A DNA stretch of 64,000 nucleotides, taken from Suillus spraguei (lineage: Eukaryota; Basidiomycota; Agaricomycetes; Boletales; Suillaceae). The stretch lies in assembly GCA_016800925.1 (NCBI GenBank), contig JABCPU010000217.1, forward strand, positions 1 through 64,000, given 5' to 3'. The translations under genes were made by a program, and so were the position numbers. How positions within the stretch are numbered: position 1 is the first letter of the stretch; each line of letters opens with the position of its first letter. The notes under the pieces are model-generated. The model was given only the letters and a program-made list of their open reading frames with translations, was not told where the DNA came from and did not search any database. Of this stretch, positions 10,479-22,277 are shown piece by piece.

Positions 10479-11957
10479 CAGCAGTTTGCATAATAAGAGA
10501 GGCCGGCGGTATTTTTCCAAAAAAAGCGTGCATTTGTTTTCGAAAAGTAGTCCTACAAAGATCGATTTTTATCTCAACAACGAAGCAAGCTATCGACATG
10601 GTCCAAGCGACAAAACTGATCAGAAAAATCGAACGCAGACGACCAGCGAAAAAACTAAGCGATTCAGTGAAGTTGGTGGTCACCTGCTCTCAGAGCCAAC
10701 AGTCTACAAAGATTGATTTTTATTTCAGTAACGAAGCAAGATAATGACAAGCGGTAAGATACAAACTTGATAAGAACAATGAGGCGCAGACGACTGTAGA
10801 ACGAATGAAACGTTCTGGCGAAGTGGACACTTGTCTCGTGTCTAGTACTAGTATACAAACCAAATTCACACACATCTCACTTTCCCGGTCTGCTACATTG
10901 TCTTGCAGGATGGCAAAAGCTCCTGCATGAGTGCGCAAGGTCAAGGAGCCTCGCAAACGCGGCCGTCCTCCGAAAAAGCAATCACAGCTCCCCAGTGGTA
11001 CACAGGTGGAAGATCCTTCAAGTCAGGAAGTCGTCTCAAAAACTAAACCACGGCCACGGCCCATTTCACCAAAAAAAGCCTGGCACTTCGTCAGCAGCCA
11101 CAATGCCAGGTGGATCCAGCTCCGCACCAGATGTCGGCGGAGCTCTCGTCGACAAAAATGAGTTGGTCGGGTCTACACTTGAGGCCAATCTGATACATGT
11201 ACTCAGCACGTTTATCAAGGTTCCGCTCTCTTGCTTCTCGAGTGATCTATTGCACACATCAATCAAACATCATTGTCAACGAGAATCAAGACACTAACTT
11301 TCTTCCTTGAATATCCCGTGCGATGAAGCGTTCGCCAGATGGTGGACAATGACGGGTGTTTCCCGCGAGCCTTGCTAATCTCATCACGGAGCTCATCTAG
11401 ATACATATCACAGCTGCGGGACAAACAGTCATGCATGTACTTTTATATGTCAGAATTTGCACAGAAAGAGATTGAATATGGACGCACCTCGATATCTTCC
11501 AAGTCCATCATTCCAGTTCTACCACTCTTACTCCTCTGACTTTCTACGGCTTCCCAGTCAATTTATAGCATCGCGCAATCCTTTCTATTGTCGATTTGCT
11601 TGCACCAGTGTATGCCATGATTTCAGACGTGTCAAGGAGTGGTAGCATTCGGATGATAATTTGGCACACTTCTTGCGACGATGTGTGACCTTTCATAGTG
11701 GGGTAAGGGAGACGTTTGACCGGAGAAAAAAGTGTTGTTGTTCTGAGAGCAGGTGACCACCAACTTCACCAAATCGCTTAGTTTTTTTTCGCTGGTCGTC
11801 TGCGTTCGATTTTTCTGATCAGTTTTGTCGCTTGGACCATGTCAATAGCTTGCTTCGTTGTTGAGATAAAAATCGATCTTTGTAGGACTACTTTTCGAAA
11901 ACAAATGCACGCGTTTTTGGAAAATACCGCCGGCCTCTCTTATTATGCAAACTGCTG
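10479..11957 (-). mobile_element. Non-autonomous Tc1/mariner-type element, copy A
   Basis: The element starts CAGCAGTTTGCATAATAAG and ends with its complement, and it is flanked by TA at 10477-10478 and 11958-11959, the classic Tc1/mariner target duplication. The terminal inverted repeats are long: the match runs from the ends to about 10700 on the left and from about 11740 on the right, roughly 220 bp. Next to the left arm lies a second diverged copy of part of the arm (a CTACAAAGATTGATTTTTATTTC block near 10706). The interior encodes a broken transposase on the minus strand and a short basic ORF facing it. Copy B at 20403-21866 is nearly identical and inverted. The right end lies about 230 bp before the aspartic protease start. 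Confidence 0.92.
11150..11696 (-). pseudogene. Truncated Tc1/mariner transposase in copy A
   Basis: Reading from the ATG at 11696, the protein begins MKGHTSSQEVCQIIIRML and continues LLDTSEIMAYTGASKSTIERIAR, a helix-turn-helix. It stops at a TAG after YKLTGKP. Beyond the stop and an intron-like gap, the second HTH (LDELHDEISKARGKHPSLST) and the first catalytic segment (QLIFVDESSADIW) are still readable. The FVDES aspartate is the first residue of the DDE triad. The sequence then changes to unrelated DNA and the other two catalytic acids are absent. It cannot encode an active enzyme. Confidence 0.8.
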
Positions 11958-12134
11958 TAAATAAATGTTTGTATCATTGGCGAATTGTAAATTCCTCCTG
12001 CCAGCATCAAGCGCAAAATGTCGAATTCACTTGTGATAACTCGGATCGCAACTGCCTCATCATTGCTTTTTCGAGAAGGGACGTTTGAGTCATAGGTGCC
12101 ACGATCATCGCGTTCGCTGGCACATAACTTGGAG

Positions 12135-12141
12135 TATATAA
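12135..12141 (+). promoter_or_regulatory. Probable TATA box of the aspartic protease
   Basis: The sequence TATATAA lies 44 bp before the ATG at 12185, a usual distance for a TATA box with a short leader. The inverted-repeat element copy A ends at 11957, less than 200 bp upstream, so any upstream elements of this promoter sit next to or inside the transposon end. Confidence 0.5.
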
Positions 12142-12184
12142 TGGCCCATGGGCTACTGAGTATAATATTACTTTCCCGTAAGCT

Positions 12185-13709
12185 ATGTTCCTTGCTGCAT
12201 CCTTGCTGACAGTTTTCCTCCCTTTGTCAATCACGGGATCGCCCGTTGTTGAAGTACGCGATTCGCTCACTGTCACCCTCCCCCTTACCAGGAGACTAAA
12301 CTTCTCTGATGGTACTATCGAGTTCCTGCAGCGCGATGAAACTCGTGTAGCGGCCTTTAGGAACTACGGCACGCACAGCCGACGTGCTGATAGCATTCTT
12401 GTGACAACCTCCTTTCTCGATTACCAGGTACAAGTTGGCATTGGCGAACCCCCTACAATCTGTCAGTTCAATACTGAGAAAACATGCGTCTGCTAATGCA
12501 TTATTGAAGACAACTTGGCTGTCGACACTGGGAGCCCGATTACATGGGTTGGCGCCTCCACTATATACAAGAGAACCGGCACCAGCGTCATGTCTGGACT
12601 TAGTGTCATGGCAAACTATGGTGATCAGGCTACTGGCACCGCGTTCTCCTTCTCTGGTATGACATGCAACAATATCATAAGTTGAAAACTCAAATACCTA
12701 CGATTATCTATAGGACCTATCTTCTACGATACTGTCACTCTCGGTGGTGGGCTCACCGTCACCTGGTTCCAACTTGCTGTTGCTTTTACTTTGCAGGGCT
12801 TCGACTTCGGTCGAGGTTTCGACGGTATCCTTGGCATCGCGCCTGAAGACTTGTCACGCGGAATTATCGAGAATGACCAGGATGCCACGATCCCAAGTTT
12901 CACTGAATGCCTGTATCTGCAAGGCAAGATTGGTCGGCAGGTTGTTGGTGTCTTTTTCCAGCCCGTCACTAGGGAACCAGACAGCCAATTCGGAGAGCTC
13001 ACCTTTGGTGGAACTGACTCTACCAAGCACGATGGTAACTTTGCATACACGTAAGCTACCTCAGCTCCTAGATCAATCCAGACTGATAGTAATTGTTTTG
13101 TTCCAGTCCTATCACCGCTACGCCACCCTCATCGCTCTATTGGGGTATCAATCAGAGAATCACCTACGACCAGACGACGATCTTGGGCTTCACTGCTGGT
13201 ATCGTCGATACTGGCACCACCTTTCTTTACCTTGCCTCCGGTGTGTATTTAGAGTGCAGCGAGTAATAATGGTCTAATCAGCGTTCGATAGATGCCTTTC
13301 ACAAGTACCAGGCTGCAACCGGCGCTACTCGGGATCAGACGACTCGTCTTCTCCGTATTTCCCCCAACCGATACAATACCCTACAGAACTTGGACTTTCA
13401 TATTGGCTATGTATGTCAATTCTGTCTGCCCTGCCATCTCTTGTTCACCATTTTGCATAGACAATGATCAGTCTCACCCCTGATGCCCAAATCTGGCCTC
13501 GTTCTCTCAACACCGTGATTCCTGGTGGTGTTGTCGGTGCCATTTATCTCATCGTTAAAGACATTGAAGGGCGCTCTGGCCGAGGGTTTGACTTTATTCT
13601 TGGCTACACATTTATCCAGCGCTTCTACACCGTGTTCGATAGCTCCAGATCCCTCGTCGGTTTTGCCTCAACCCCGTTCACTTCTGCCACCACCAACATA
13701 CTGCTATGA
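12185..13709 (+). CDS. Secreted pepsin-like aspartic protease (family A1)
   Basis: The gene has six exons: 12185-12461, 12510-12656, 12714-13050, 13107-13240, 13292-13410 and 13461-13709, encoding 420 aa. All five introns are 48-57 bp GT-AG and the frame closes exactly. The N-terminus is a signal peptide (LAASL, then hydrophobic, then SPVVEVRDS) followed by a propeptide. The two catalytic aspartates are D98 in VDTGSPITWVG and D288 in IVDTGTTFLYL. FDGILGIAPEDL and the C-terminal FILGYTFIQRFYTVFDSS block are typical of fungal polyporopepsin-like enzymes. It should hydrolyse proteins outside the cell at acid pH. The first motif has Pro in place of the usual second Ser (DTGSP), which other basidiomycete members also show. 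No defect is seen. Confidence 0.93.
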
Positions 13710-14774
13710 AAATGCCAAAGTATACAAAAGATCATTTTTCAGATGCAAAGCAGCATACGGATTTTTATGAACTCTTCTCACATAGGCTATGGAGGTCTTA
13801 TTCTTTTGTTGAGTTTTTGTATGACTAGATTATAGCAATACAAACAATCCGCACGCCTGCGCACAATCCCATTGTATCCTGACTTGGTTTCTCATAATAG
13901 TAATGGAGTGTATGGTGTGTTTTTCGTCTTTCTTTTCTCATTCATTCCTTCCCGGATATCGCGACGGTTTCACACTCTCATCAGTGAACTGAGGGAAAAC
14001 CGAGGAGTTCATGTGTTACCTTACATTAGCATAATTCTGCTATGGGTTATGAATGAGTTTATTAAGGAAAGATAAGTTCCTGATTCACGCACGCACGTTT
14101 ACAAACTGCGAAAAACTGATAGAGATCTGAAAAGACACGGCGACAAAACAATCAAAAAATGATCGGCACCACCAGCGACTACAACTCGACCGCACGAGAC
14201 TCGAACGGCAGCACAACACATGGGCTGACATCATCGATGACATCTCCAAAATAACTGGGCGACGGCCCTTGACGTTTTAGTGGGTATCACCGTAATAGAC
14301 CATCAAAGTTACGTCACCGACGCCCATGAATACCGTTCGGAGGAATAGGTTTGAGGGATTTTCGGCAGACAGGTCCATGGCATTGGCATTGTCAGCAAAA
14401 CAGGAGAAACCGCAACTCTTGCAGTGTCGGTAAAGTCATCGACATGATAACATAGCATTCGCATCTTGAGTCTCAACACGGCAATTCGGACCATGGGAAA
14501 CCCACAACTCACAGCTTTCGCAGATCGTATTCGCGAACATACCTTCCTCATCACCTAGATCTCAAACAAAACAGCGTTTGTGCCATTCAACAAAGTCAGA
14601 GAGACGCGCTGTACAAATATTGTATCTCCTAACTTGCTACTGTAGACACATTGCAGAGTGGCTTTGCAAGTGCGTGTCCTTGTATTACATAAATCGACAT
14701 AGCCAGAATAGTCTGGGTGCGCTTACTAGTACAGAAAACACTTCTTAGATCATAGAACGCAAACAGTCAATGGC
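13710..14774. other. Intergenic region between protease and BRE4-like gene
   Basis: The two genes converge here. The left part should hold the protease 3' UTR (AT-rich, TATGAAAATGCC onward). A minus-strand open frame at 14309-14554 has no recognisable motif and I do not consider it a gene. Nothing else is supported. Confidence 0.45.
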
Positions 14775-17700
14775 TCAAACTTCTGTCGTTCTCACGGACA
14801 TCGTCGGCGACGTCATCTCTCCCGTCCACGTTCTGTGATACCCTACACCATCGATATGGTACTGCTCGCCGACCAGCTCTTTAACAGCAACCATCAAACG
14901 ATCTAGTCGAGTGATAATTCCAAAGGCAGTGGAAACGCCAACGCAGAATGTCCTGAAAAACAAAACATGACGACCTCTCGAATGGAAGGGAGATGAGACT
15001 CACAGGTACTGCAAATTCTCCAACGTTTCTATAGTGAGCATCCGTGGTAATCCATAATTGTCTTCTGATTCTTTGTGCACTACGTTCAAACCATGATGCC
15101 TGACCATGAACCTGTCAAGTAACGGGCATGGGGTAATCTGAGGCAAAGGAGAGCCCGTATGCAGAGCATTGGAGATGAGACCTGGTAAGGGACACAAGGT
15201 TACCGCAGGTAAAAGAGTGTGCTCAAAAATCATACTGATGACAGCGAGTACATCGCCTTGGAAATCCGAATCAAGCATCCGCGTCCGGCGAAGGAAGGCA
15301 TAAGCCCAAGCGGGTTCCAGATGAAGCACTACGGATGTTAAATGACACAGTTGATACGAGATTTGCCTATTGTTGATTAGTAACACAGAATCGTCGTAAG
15401 ATATAGGTACTCACATTTGAAGCTCCAATATCTTGAGATACCTCTCAATAGGCCATTTTCCGCGCAGCGAAAACTAGAGAATCAACGTATGTGAGGATCT
15501 ACATCTGGAATATTGATACTCACCTCGTATATGACATTGTCCTTCAGCACCAGTGATCGCTTGAGTTTGCTGCGGATGGCTAACAAGCTCCGAACTATGG
15601 TGGTGGTGTCTCCATCTACATATGAGTTCGCGTAAGACACGACCGAACAGTATATCGATCCAAGTTCGGCCGATGTTGTAGCCACCGTTCGCCGCTGATA
15701 CGAGCGAATAGTCTTTGACGGAGGGAAGAGGGAGAAAATACTAACATGGGATCAATGACTGTTAAACGTGCAATCAAAGAAATCCCTCACCCCGCAGCTA
15801 AGACACCGATGGTGACCAGTACGAAACGGCGCTTTGTTACATGTCAGCTAAGATGTCAAAAAAAGTATATAGATACATACCCAAGCCACATCAATACCCC
15901 ACCCTGGCGACGAAGAGACAATCAAATGAGTGTCATCGTATGAATACCCCACGACCTAAGCCAAACCATCAGTTCATTCACTTGGAGAAGCCAACTTCCA
16001 AATCATACCAATGCCGCTGTGACCCATATAATCAGATTCGTCATGGGCGAGATAGGCCAATACAACCGAGCAAAGAAAATTGACGGGTAGCAGACCGCAC
16101 ACACTGCTGTCAATCCATAAGGGTTGCCTCGGCCATTCCCTGTGGAAATATACCTGTGCACTAATGAAGAATCCCGAAAAGATCGTTCAGATCTGCGACG
16201 TACCACATGACTGTACCAAGCAAGCCGCCAAAGAAGGTACTTATTATCCTAGCTATTAGACTGAACACTGTGTCTCCACGAAAACGCGCTAGAGTAAACT
16301 GAGCCATGAAACTTTGAAAGTGTCAATCAGTCTAGCGTTACAGAGTAGGAAAAGATTAACTTACACCGCCCAAACAAACTTGTTTTCTTCAAGAATTATC
16401 AGTCCAAGATTAAAAGCATGCACGCTCTGCACACCTACCGTATGCAAACTCTGCTGATGACTTAAGGAAAGATGGGATAGCAAGAATCACTGAGCGTACG
16501 GACGGTCAGAAATTCAGACGAAAAAGTAATGGTGACCGACCTGTTAACGCTCCCGCTTTCAGAGCGAAGAGCACATTTCCACCTCCGATGGCGATGCTGG
16601 CACGGTAAATCCAGTTCATGTCATTTCAAGTCCATTTCCTGGGGGAAGGGCATCAGGATCACGTTTCACTGCCTTTCCGAGGTCGGTCATCCAAGCAGGG
16701 TCTATGCCTGGGATCATTTCTGTATCGGAATATTAGTAACGTTGACCACCCACGAGAACGCCTGCAGCAATGTACCAGGATCCTCGTCGTCATCGTCGTG
16801 TTGGATGATCACAGATGGTTCCCCTATTGTCCGACTGAACAACTTCGGCAAAGAAGGAAGCCATAACTTGGGCTTCTTTCTTTCTGTTTCGAGTCGAATA
16901 ATTTCTTTGAGCTGCGTGTGATTTAATATTCATCATCAACCTGACGTCGAAGAATCAACGCACCATGTTTTGTGATAGTACAGCAAACTGCAAGACGTGG
17001 TACTGGTAACATAACAATGGAATAAATACCAGTGAGGAGGAACCTCGTCGTCGTTAGATGTATCATGACCACGATCGAACATTTGACGATATGGGTCCAA
17101 AACAGTCAACCTGTCTCTATCACTCAGCAACAAACATCGTAAGAACACGGAAACCATGTACCTCTTCTTGGTTCTGAATTCATCTAGCTCCCTAGTTAAC
17201 TTTTCAAGCAGATCCTCGTGCCCCTGAACTTCGATCTGTGCTTCGTCTTCACGATGGCGCTTCAAAAAGTCGAACCTGAATTTCCTAATATTGCCTATCC
17301 AGGCCCCAGATACACCAAGCACTTCCTCGCATACACTTAGGAGATCCTGGCAGCTATTGCTGAGTAGCTCCGTTGCTCTAGCGGTAAAGAAAGCTGAATC
17401 TGGATGCGACAAATGTGTCGCCTCCAGATTCAAATATTTCTGCGATTCAAATACACCTACAGCTGCTTCCCGGCGTGCTTGGGCACCCGGGAAAGCGCCA
17501 AGTGCAGCAAGGAGTTGTGCATAAGTGTGTGGTTGGCATGGTGTGAGCGCGAGTGCTTATACGGACGGTGTGAATGAAGGGGTGAGGTAGAGCTTGCAGG
17601 ATGTGACTGTGGGTGGAAAGATCGCGCTCGCTGGTGGCGGGATGGTTTGCGATCTCTGAGTTCCTGGTCGGAGGATGGGTGCTTCTTTTCTGTCGTCAGG

Positions 17701-19225
17701 GAGGACTGTCGATCAGGCCGGGGAGATGGAGGTCTAGAATGTGCAGGTGTTGCGGGATGGGAGACAGCGGGGGTGACAGGGAATCGCTCCCGCGTCGGAT
17801 CAATAAGTGTATAGTATATACCCATGCCATGCGCTTGCACCGTAAGCTTCCGCATGATCGCGTGTAATTCATGGTAATCAGTAGGCGCAAAGCGTGCGTA
17901 GACGATATCAACTTTTAGGAGTCGGGCAGCAACTGCGAGTGTAGGCAATGTGTTTTCAGCTTTGTTTACTGCATCTGTGATCTGTGTGTGGGAGAACGCA
18001 GATGAGGTGACGTCTTCGAGGAGATGAGACTTATGCAATGAGATGACCGTTGCAAGAGGTGCAATGGCACCCTGTAGACATGTCGTGAATAGAGAGGACA
18101 CAGATTGCGGAAATACAAAAATCGACGTGATGAGGGAGATCGCAGAGTGAAAAGCCAGGGGAAAAATGATCATTTGACCGATCTGAAGACTAGTGAGTGT
18201 ACGTTTGCCGAGATGGAAAATAGGTTACCTTGTAATACGGATAAGGAAAGAGAACCGCGGTTGTAAAAGAAATATCTGTAATCGATCAGCTTTAAGAAGG
18301 AAAGTGTATGTGTGAGTGATACGCACCAATACACATACATCCAAACACAGAAGCGACGAGAAAAGGACCGGGGCCTAGTCTAGCCTTGATGTACAAGAAG
18401 GTCGCGCTTCCGATGAAAAGGAAAACGGCCATGACAATAGTGGGCTTTGTTACGCGCGTCAATATATGGAATTGATTTCAAAAGAAAGCTTACCCCTGCT
18501 TCGATGTACTCTCCTTTGATAATAGTAGTTATGCTAGCGTCAGGTACGGTTTGCGTGCGAGCTAAGCTCGCAAACATGAGGCCCAAGCAGACCCAGCTAA
18601 AAGGGACGATTATATCACCGAAAAACCAAGAGAAAGGACTTGTACATACCCCCAACCCAATGCCACAAATATGAGTAAAATTATTTCGCGTTCCAGAACT
18701 ACCATGAAAGGATCGCTAGGCGGTGATAAAAATGAAGCTACATAGATTCAATTGTTATGGCACGATTAACACACATGAGCGCTACCCACCTATTATGATA
18801 AGAAAGGCTGCCTTTAAACCATGCGATCATTAAACCAACAATACAAAGATTACAACGCAACATACCTGCCCCAGTATATTCTCTATTCTGGGGATAACAA
18901 AGATAACCACAGAGATCCAGGCGGCAAGAGCGCTTCGAATGGCGGGTTTCCATTTGGACCAAGTAGAGTTAGCTGGCATCCATCGCAAGCTTTGTGGCAG
19001 CTTGAACTTCTGCCTTGCTGGCTGTTTCTTAGTTGTTTGAGTAGAAGACTCGGATATGTCAGTATTCTTCTCTATTTTGCTCGCCTCTCGTCCATCCTGG
19101 TCCTCATTTGATCGCTCGTGTAAGGGCGGAAGCTGGCTCCTTTCTGGTTCTGTGTCAGAGCTTGATGCATTGAGGATTTCGGGTGGATCTGTCTGTATGC
19201 GAACTTGAGTGCGGGATTGAGCCAT
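14775..19225 (-). pseudogene. BRE4-like multi-pass membrane transporter with three apparent -1 frameshifts
   Basis: About 20 exons can be traced from the ATG at 19225 to the TGA at 14775-14777, for example 18866-19225, 18790-18811, 18650-18737, 18494-18596, 18327-18444, 18229-18275, 17162-18182, ending 15004-15366 and 14775-14952. The product (~1000 aa) has an acidic N-tail, a first membrane block (KPAIRSALAAWISVVIFVI, FPLAFHSAISLITSIFVF), a long middle segment with a His/Ser-rich linker, and a second block (GNVLFALKAG, FSLIARIISTFFGGLLG, STGNGRGNPYGL, FFARLYWPISPMTN). It ends in a conserved PLPQITPCPLLDRF tail. This is the Bre4/DUF2421 and aromatic-acid-exporter-like (FUSC) family. Splice sites look sound, but single bases seem missing near 17459, 16995 and 16618, where the conserved sequence jumps frame without room for an intron. 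It is either a recent pseudogene or carries consensus errors. Confidence 0.75.
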
Positions 19226-20402
19226 GCTGGCGAGATGACCTAGGTGAGTCGAGTTTAACTTTCAGGGAAATTATATGAGCGTGCTCCTGAGAGGCTTTAT
19301 CCTTCGGGTATACCGGAAATCTGCTCTTGTTTAGAGCCTGACCCTTTGTCGCCTGTGATTGATGCTCTGTGTGAGCAAGAGTTGGTGAGGCGGCGCTGTG
19401 TAAGCTTCTAAAGGACCCATTAGTTATATGTTCAAGTCAAGACAAGCCTACTAAGGTTCCTAGGCCTGATCGGAATGAACCCCGCATCCTCGCGACCGGA
19501 CCGGATAATAAATATAGCGACTGGGATCGCACTGTGACCGCACGTACGCTAATAGTACTCCAGCGTTGTCAAGGGTAAGTTGTCCTCATTATCAAATGAG
19601 GCACCACTTAGTTTCTGCTGGTGTTTCAGCGAAACCGCCGTCTCTTCATCTCCGTCGAAAACAATGGTTTTGAACCATATGATGAAGATAATGATCCATC
19701 CGGGCACCAGTGATCACTGCCGTCCTTCTTTCGTTAACGAGGGCCGACATGAGGTGCTTGAACGTCGTCGCAACTCAATCCAACAGCGCCGAATTCATCC
19801 CCACTCAACAAATCGGAGGACTTGCACGACCTAGACGACTTCTAACCACTAGCTTGCTTCAATGCATACTTATATCAGTCATGATCGGGACGCTACAAAT
19901 GTGGAATAAACTTGGTCTAAATTTAGTAAGGGAATGGTGATGTAATAGATCGATATTTCAAATTTGGGAGTCAAGACTTACCATATGTTGGCTCCACATC
20001 CTCCCTCGCCGGTCTGCTTAGCCATGTTTATTCTCATCTCTGGTGCAAGGGATGTAGATACAAGTGGAACGGCGCTCGAGGGTTGGACATGGATTTTATC
20101 ATTCTATTTCAAATCGTGTATTGCGGTTAAACGTGCCAAATATGCTCATGCGCGGTCTACACTCACTTCTTAATCATTACATATACATTTCGAGTGCAGG
20201 TCACAGTGAGCGAGTGTTGAGTGGATCCAGAGATAGAACGGCAAGAACGGAGAAATAGTCGAGGAAATAGAGACCGAACATATATATGTGTAAGTCTGTA
20301 TGTGTGGTGGTTTATTTGCAGAATATACATATATAAGACATGATGATGTGCATGATCAATAGTGGCCGTACGATGTCTGAAGCCCGGATTGAAAAGAAGT
20401 TA
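19226..20402. other. Intergenic region with an array-derived relic
   Basis: No intact gene is seen. The BRE4-like gene's promoter must lie in the left part. The stretch 19565-19925 is related to sequences elsewhere in the window and is listed separately. 20280-20340 contains AT-rich TATATATG runs. The TA at 20401-20402 is the target site of the next transposon. Confidence 0.45.
19565..19925. repeat. Relic shared with 26050-26330 and with the membrane-protein array
   Basis: The left part (AAGTTGTCCTCATTATCAAATGAGG through CGTCTCTTCATCTCCGTCG and CTTTCGTTAACGAGGGC) matches 26050-26310. The right part (CCCCACTCAACAAATCGGAGGACTT, CTAACCACTAGCTTGCTTCAATGCA and CTACAAATGTGGAATAAACTTGGTC) matches the spacer and final codons (..TKFIPHL stop, minus strand) of the array genes at 30540, 35790 and 40341. 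So a scrap of the array, including the last codons of a membrane-protein gene, lies about 10 kb outside it. Confidence 0.75.
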
Positions 20403-20649
20403 CAGCAGTTTGCATAATAAGAGAGGCCGGCGGTGTTTTCGAAAAGTAGTCCTACAAAGATCGATTTTTATCTCAACAACGAAGCAAGCTATTGACAAGG
20501 TCCAAGCGACAAAACTGATCAGAAAAATCGAATGCAGACGACCAGCGAAAAAACTAAGCGATTCGGTGAAGTTGGTGGTAACCTGCTCTCAGAGCCAACA
20601 GTCTACAACAACACTTTTTTCTCCGGTCAAACGTCTCCTTTACCCCACT

Positions 20650-21230
20650 ATGAAAGGTCACACATCGTCGCAAGAACTATGCGAAATTATCATCCGAATG
20701 CTACCACTCCTTGACACGTCTGAAATCATGGCATACACTGGTGCAAGCAAATCGACAATAGAAAGGATTGCGCGATGCTATAAATTGACTGGGAAGCCGT
20801 AGAAAGTCAGAGGAGTAAGAGTGGTAGAACTGGAATGATGGACTTGGAAGATATCGAGGTGCGTCCATATTCAATCTCTTTCTGTGCAAATTCTGACATA
20901 TAAAAGTACATGCATGACTGTTTGTCCTGCAGCTGTGATATGTATCTAGATGAGCTCCATGATGAGATTAGCAAGGCTCGCGGGAAACACCCGTCATTGT
21001 CCACCATCTGGCGAACGCTTCATCGCACGGGATATTCAAGGAAGAAAGTTAGTGTCTTGATTCTCATTGACAATGATGTTTGATTGATGTGTGCAATAGA
21101 TCACTCGAGAAGCAAGAGAGCGGAACCTTGATAAACGTGCTGAGTACATGTATCAGATTGGCCTCAAGTGTAGACCCGACCAACTCATTTTTGTCGACGA
21201 GAGCTCCGCCGACATCTGGTGCGGAGCTGT
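20650..21230 (+). pseudogene. Truncated Tc1/mariner transposase in copy B
   Basis: The ATG at 20650 opens MKGHTSSQELCEIIIRML. The first HTH ends in the stop TAG after YKLTGKP. YLDELHDEISKARGK, TIWRTLHRTGYSRKK, a GT-AG intron-like gap (about 21050-21101) and ITREARERNLDKRAEY then QLIFVDESSADIW follow. The remaining catalytic region is replaced by unrelated DNA. The same stop and the same break are present in copy A, so both were made from an already defective parent and mobilised by another enzyme. Confidence 0.8.
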
Positions 21231-21435
21231 ATCCACCTGGCATTGTGGCTGCTGACGAAGTGCCAGGCTTTTTTTGGTGGAATGGGCCGTGGCCGTGGTT
21301 TAGTTTTTGAGACGACTTCCTGACTTGAAGGATCTTCCACCTGTGTACCACTGGGGAGCTGTGATTGCTTTTTCGGAGGACGGCCGCGTTTACGAGGCTC
21401 CTTGACCTTGCGCACTCATGCAGGAGCTTTTGCCA
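21185..21435 (-). other. Basic AT-hook-like ORF fragment facing the transposase in copy B
   Basis: Read from an ATG at 21435, the frame gives MAKAPA, a TGA, then VRKVKEPRKRGRPPKK and a Ser/Gln-rich stretch ending KPRPRPIPPKKAW. RKRGRPPKK resembles an AT-hook DNA-binding motif. It meets the transposase fragment head-on at about 21230. The same arrangement is present in copy A (plus strand, about 10910-11161). It looks like captured foreign coding sequence inside the element. No function can be claimed. Confidence 0.45.
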
Positions 21436-21868
21436 TCCTGCGAGACAATGTAGCAGACCGGGAAAGTGAGATGTGTGTGAATTTGGTTTGTATACTAGTA
21501 CTAGACACGAGACAAGTGTCCACTTCGCCAGAACGTTTCATTCGTTCTACAGTCGTCTGCGCCTCATTGTTCTTATCAAGTTTGTATCTTACCGCTTGTC
21601 ATTATCTTGCTTCGTTACTGAAATAAAAATCAATCTTTGTAGACTGTTGGCTCTGAGAGCAGGTGACCACCAACTTCACCGAATCGCTTAGTTTTTTCGC
21701 TGGTCGTCTGCATTCGATTTTTCTGATCAGTTTTGTCGCTTGGACCATGTCAATAGCTTGCTTCGTTGTTGAGATAAAAATCGATCTTTGTAGGACTACT
21801 TTTCGAAAACAAATGCACGCTTTTTTTGGAAAATACCGCCGGCCTCTCTTATTATGCAAACTGCTGTA

Positions 21869-22277
21869 ATTAGTATATCCGGCGATTACTAATGAAATCG
21901 CCATGGCCAAGCGCAAGGAGTCTTGGGACACTTGGCACAAACTCCAGTCCGACTATCGTACGTGACGAGCCAAGCTCAAGACGTGGCGAAAGCCAGTCAT
22001 TGACCAGTTCTTATTCTGACCTCTGCACTCAGTATCAAACTGCTTGCCACATTCGAACATGACGCTCTGGTCACCTACATGATGATGCCGCAGCTTGCCC
22101 GATCTTACACCCTTCTCCGTCCATCTTCTTTACCAGAAGTCAAGCGAGAAGAATTAAACTTATATATATAGCGATAGGAATCGATGACCGTATCGCACAA
22201 TCGTCGTACAGGCGGCGTTATACTACTTCCCCGTGGTTATAAGGACGGCTACGGTTTGTTAACCCACTCTTTGAATC
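21869..22277. other. P450 upstream region with a gene scrap
   Basis: Between the transposon and the P450 start, 21903-22160 reads like short coding pieces (MAKRKESWDTWHK; FEHDALVTYMMMPQLAR) without an intact frame. I do not recognise the source. TATAAGG at about 22238-22244, 34 bp before the P450 ATG, is a possible TATA element. Confidence 0.4.

Larger units (their letters stand above)
20403..21866 (+). mobile_element. Non-autonomous Tc1/mariner-type element, copy B (inverted relative to A)
   Basis: The copy has the same CAGCAGTTTGCATAATAAG termini, with TA at 20401-20402 and 21867-21868. It is near-identical to copy A over its whole length but lies in the opposite direction. The clearest difference is a deletion of about 27 bp in the left arm just inside GGCCGGCGG. 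It carries the same premature TAG in the transposase and the same TGA in the facing basic ORF. The right end is 411 bp before the P450 start. Confidence 0.92.
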
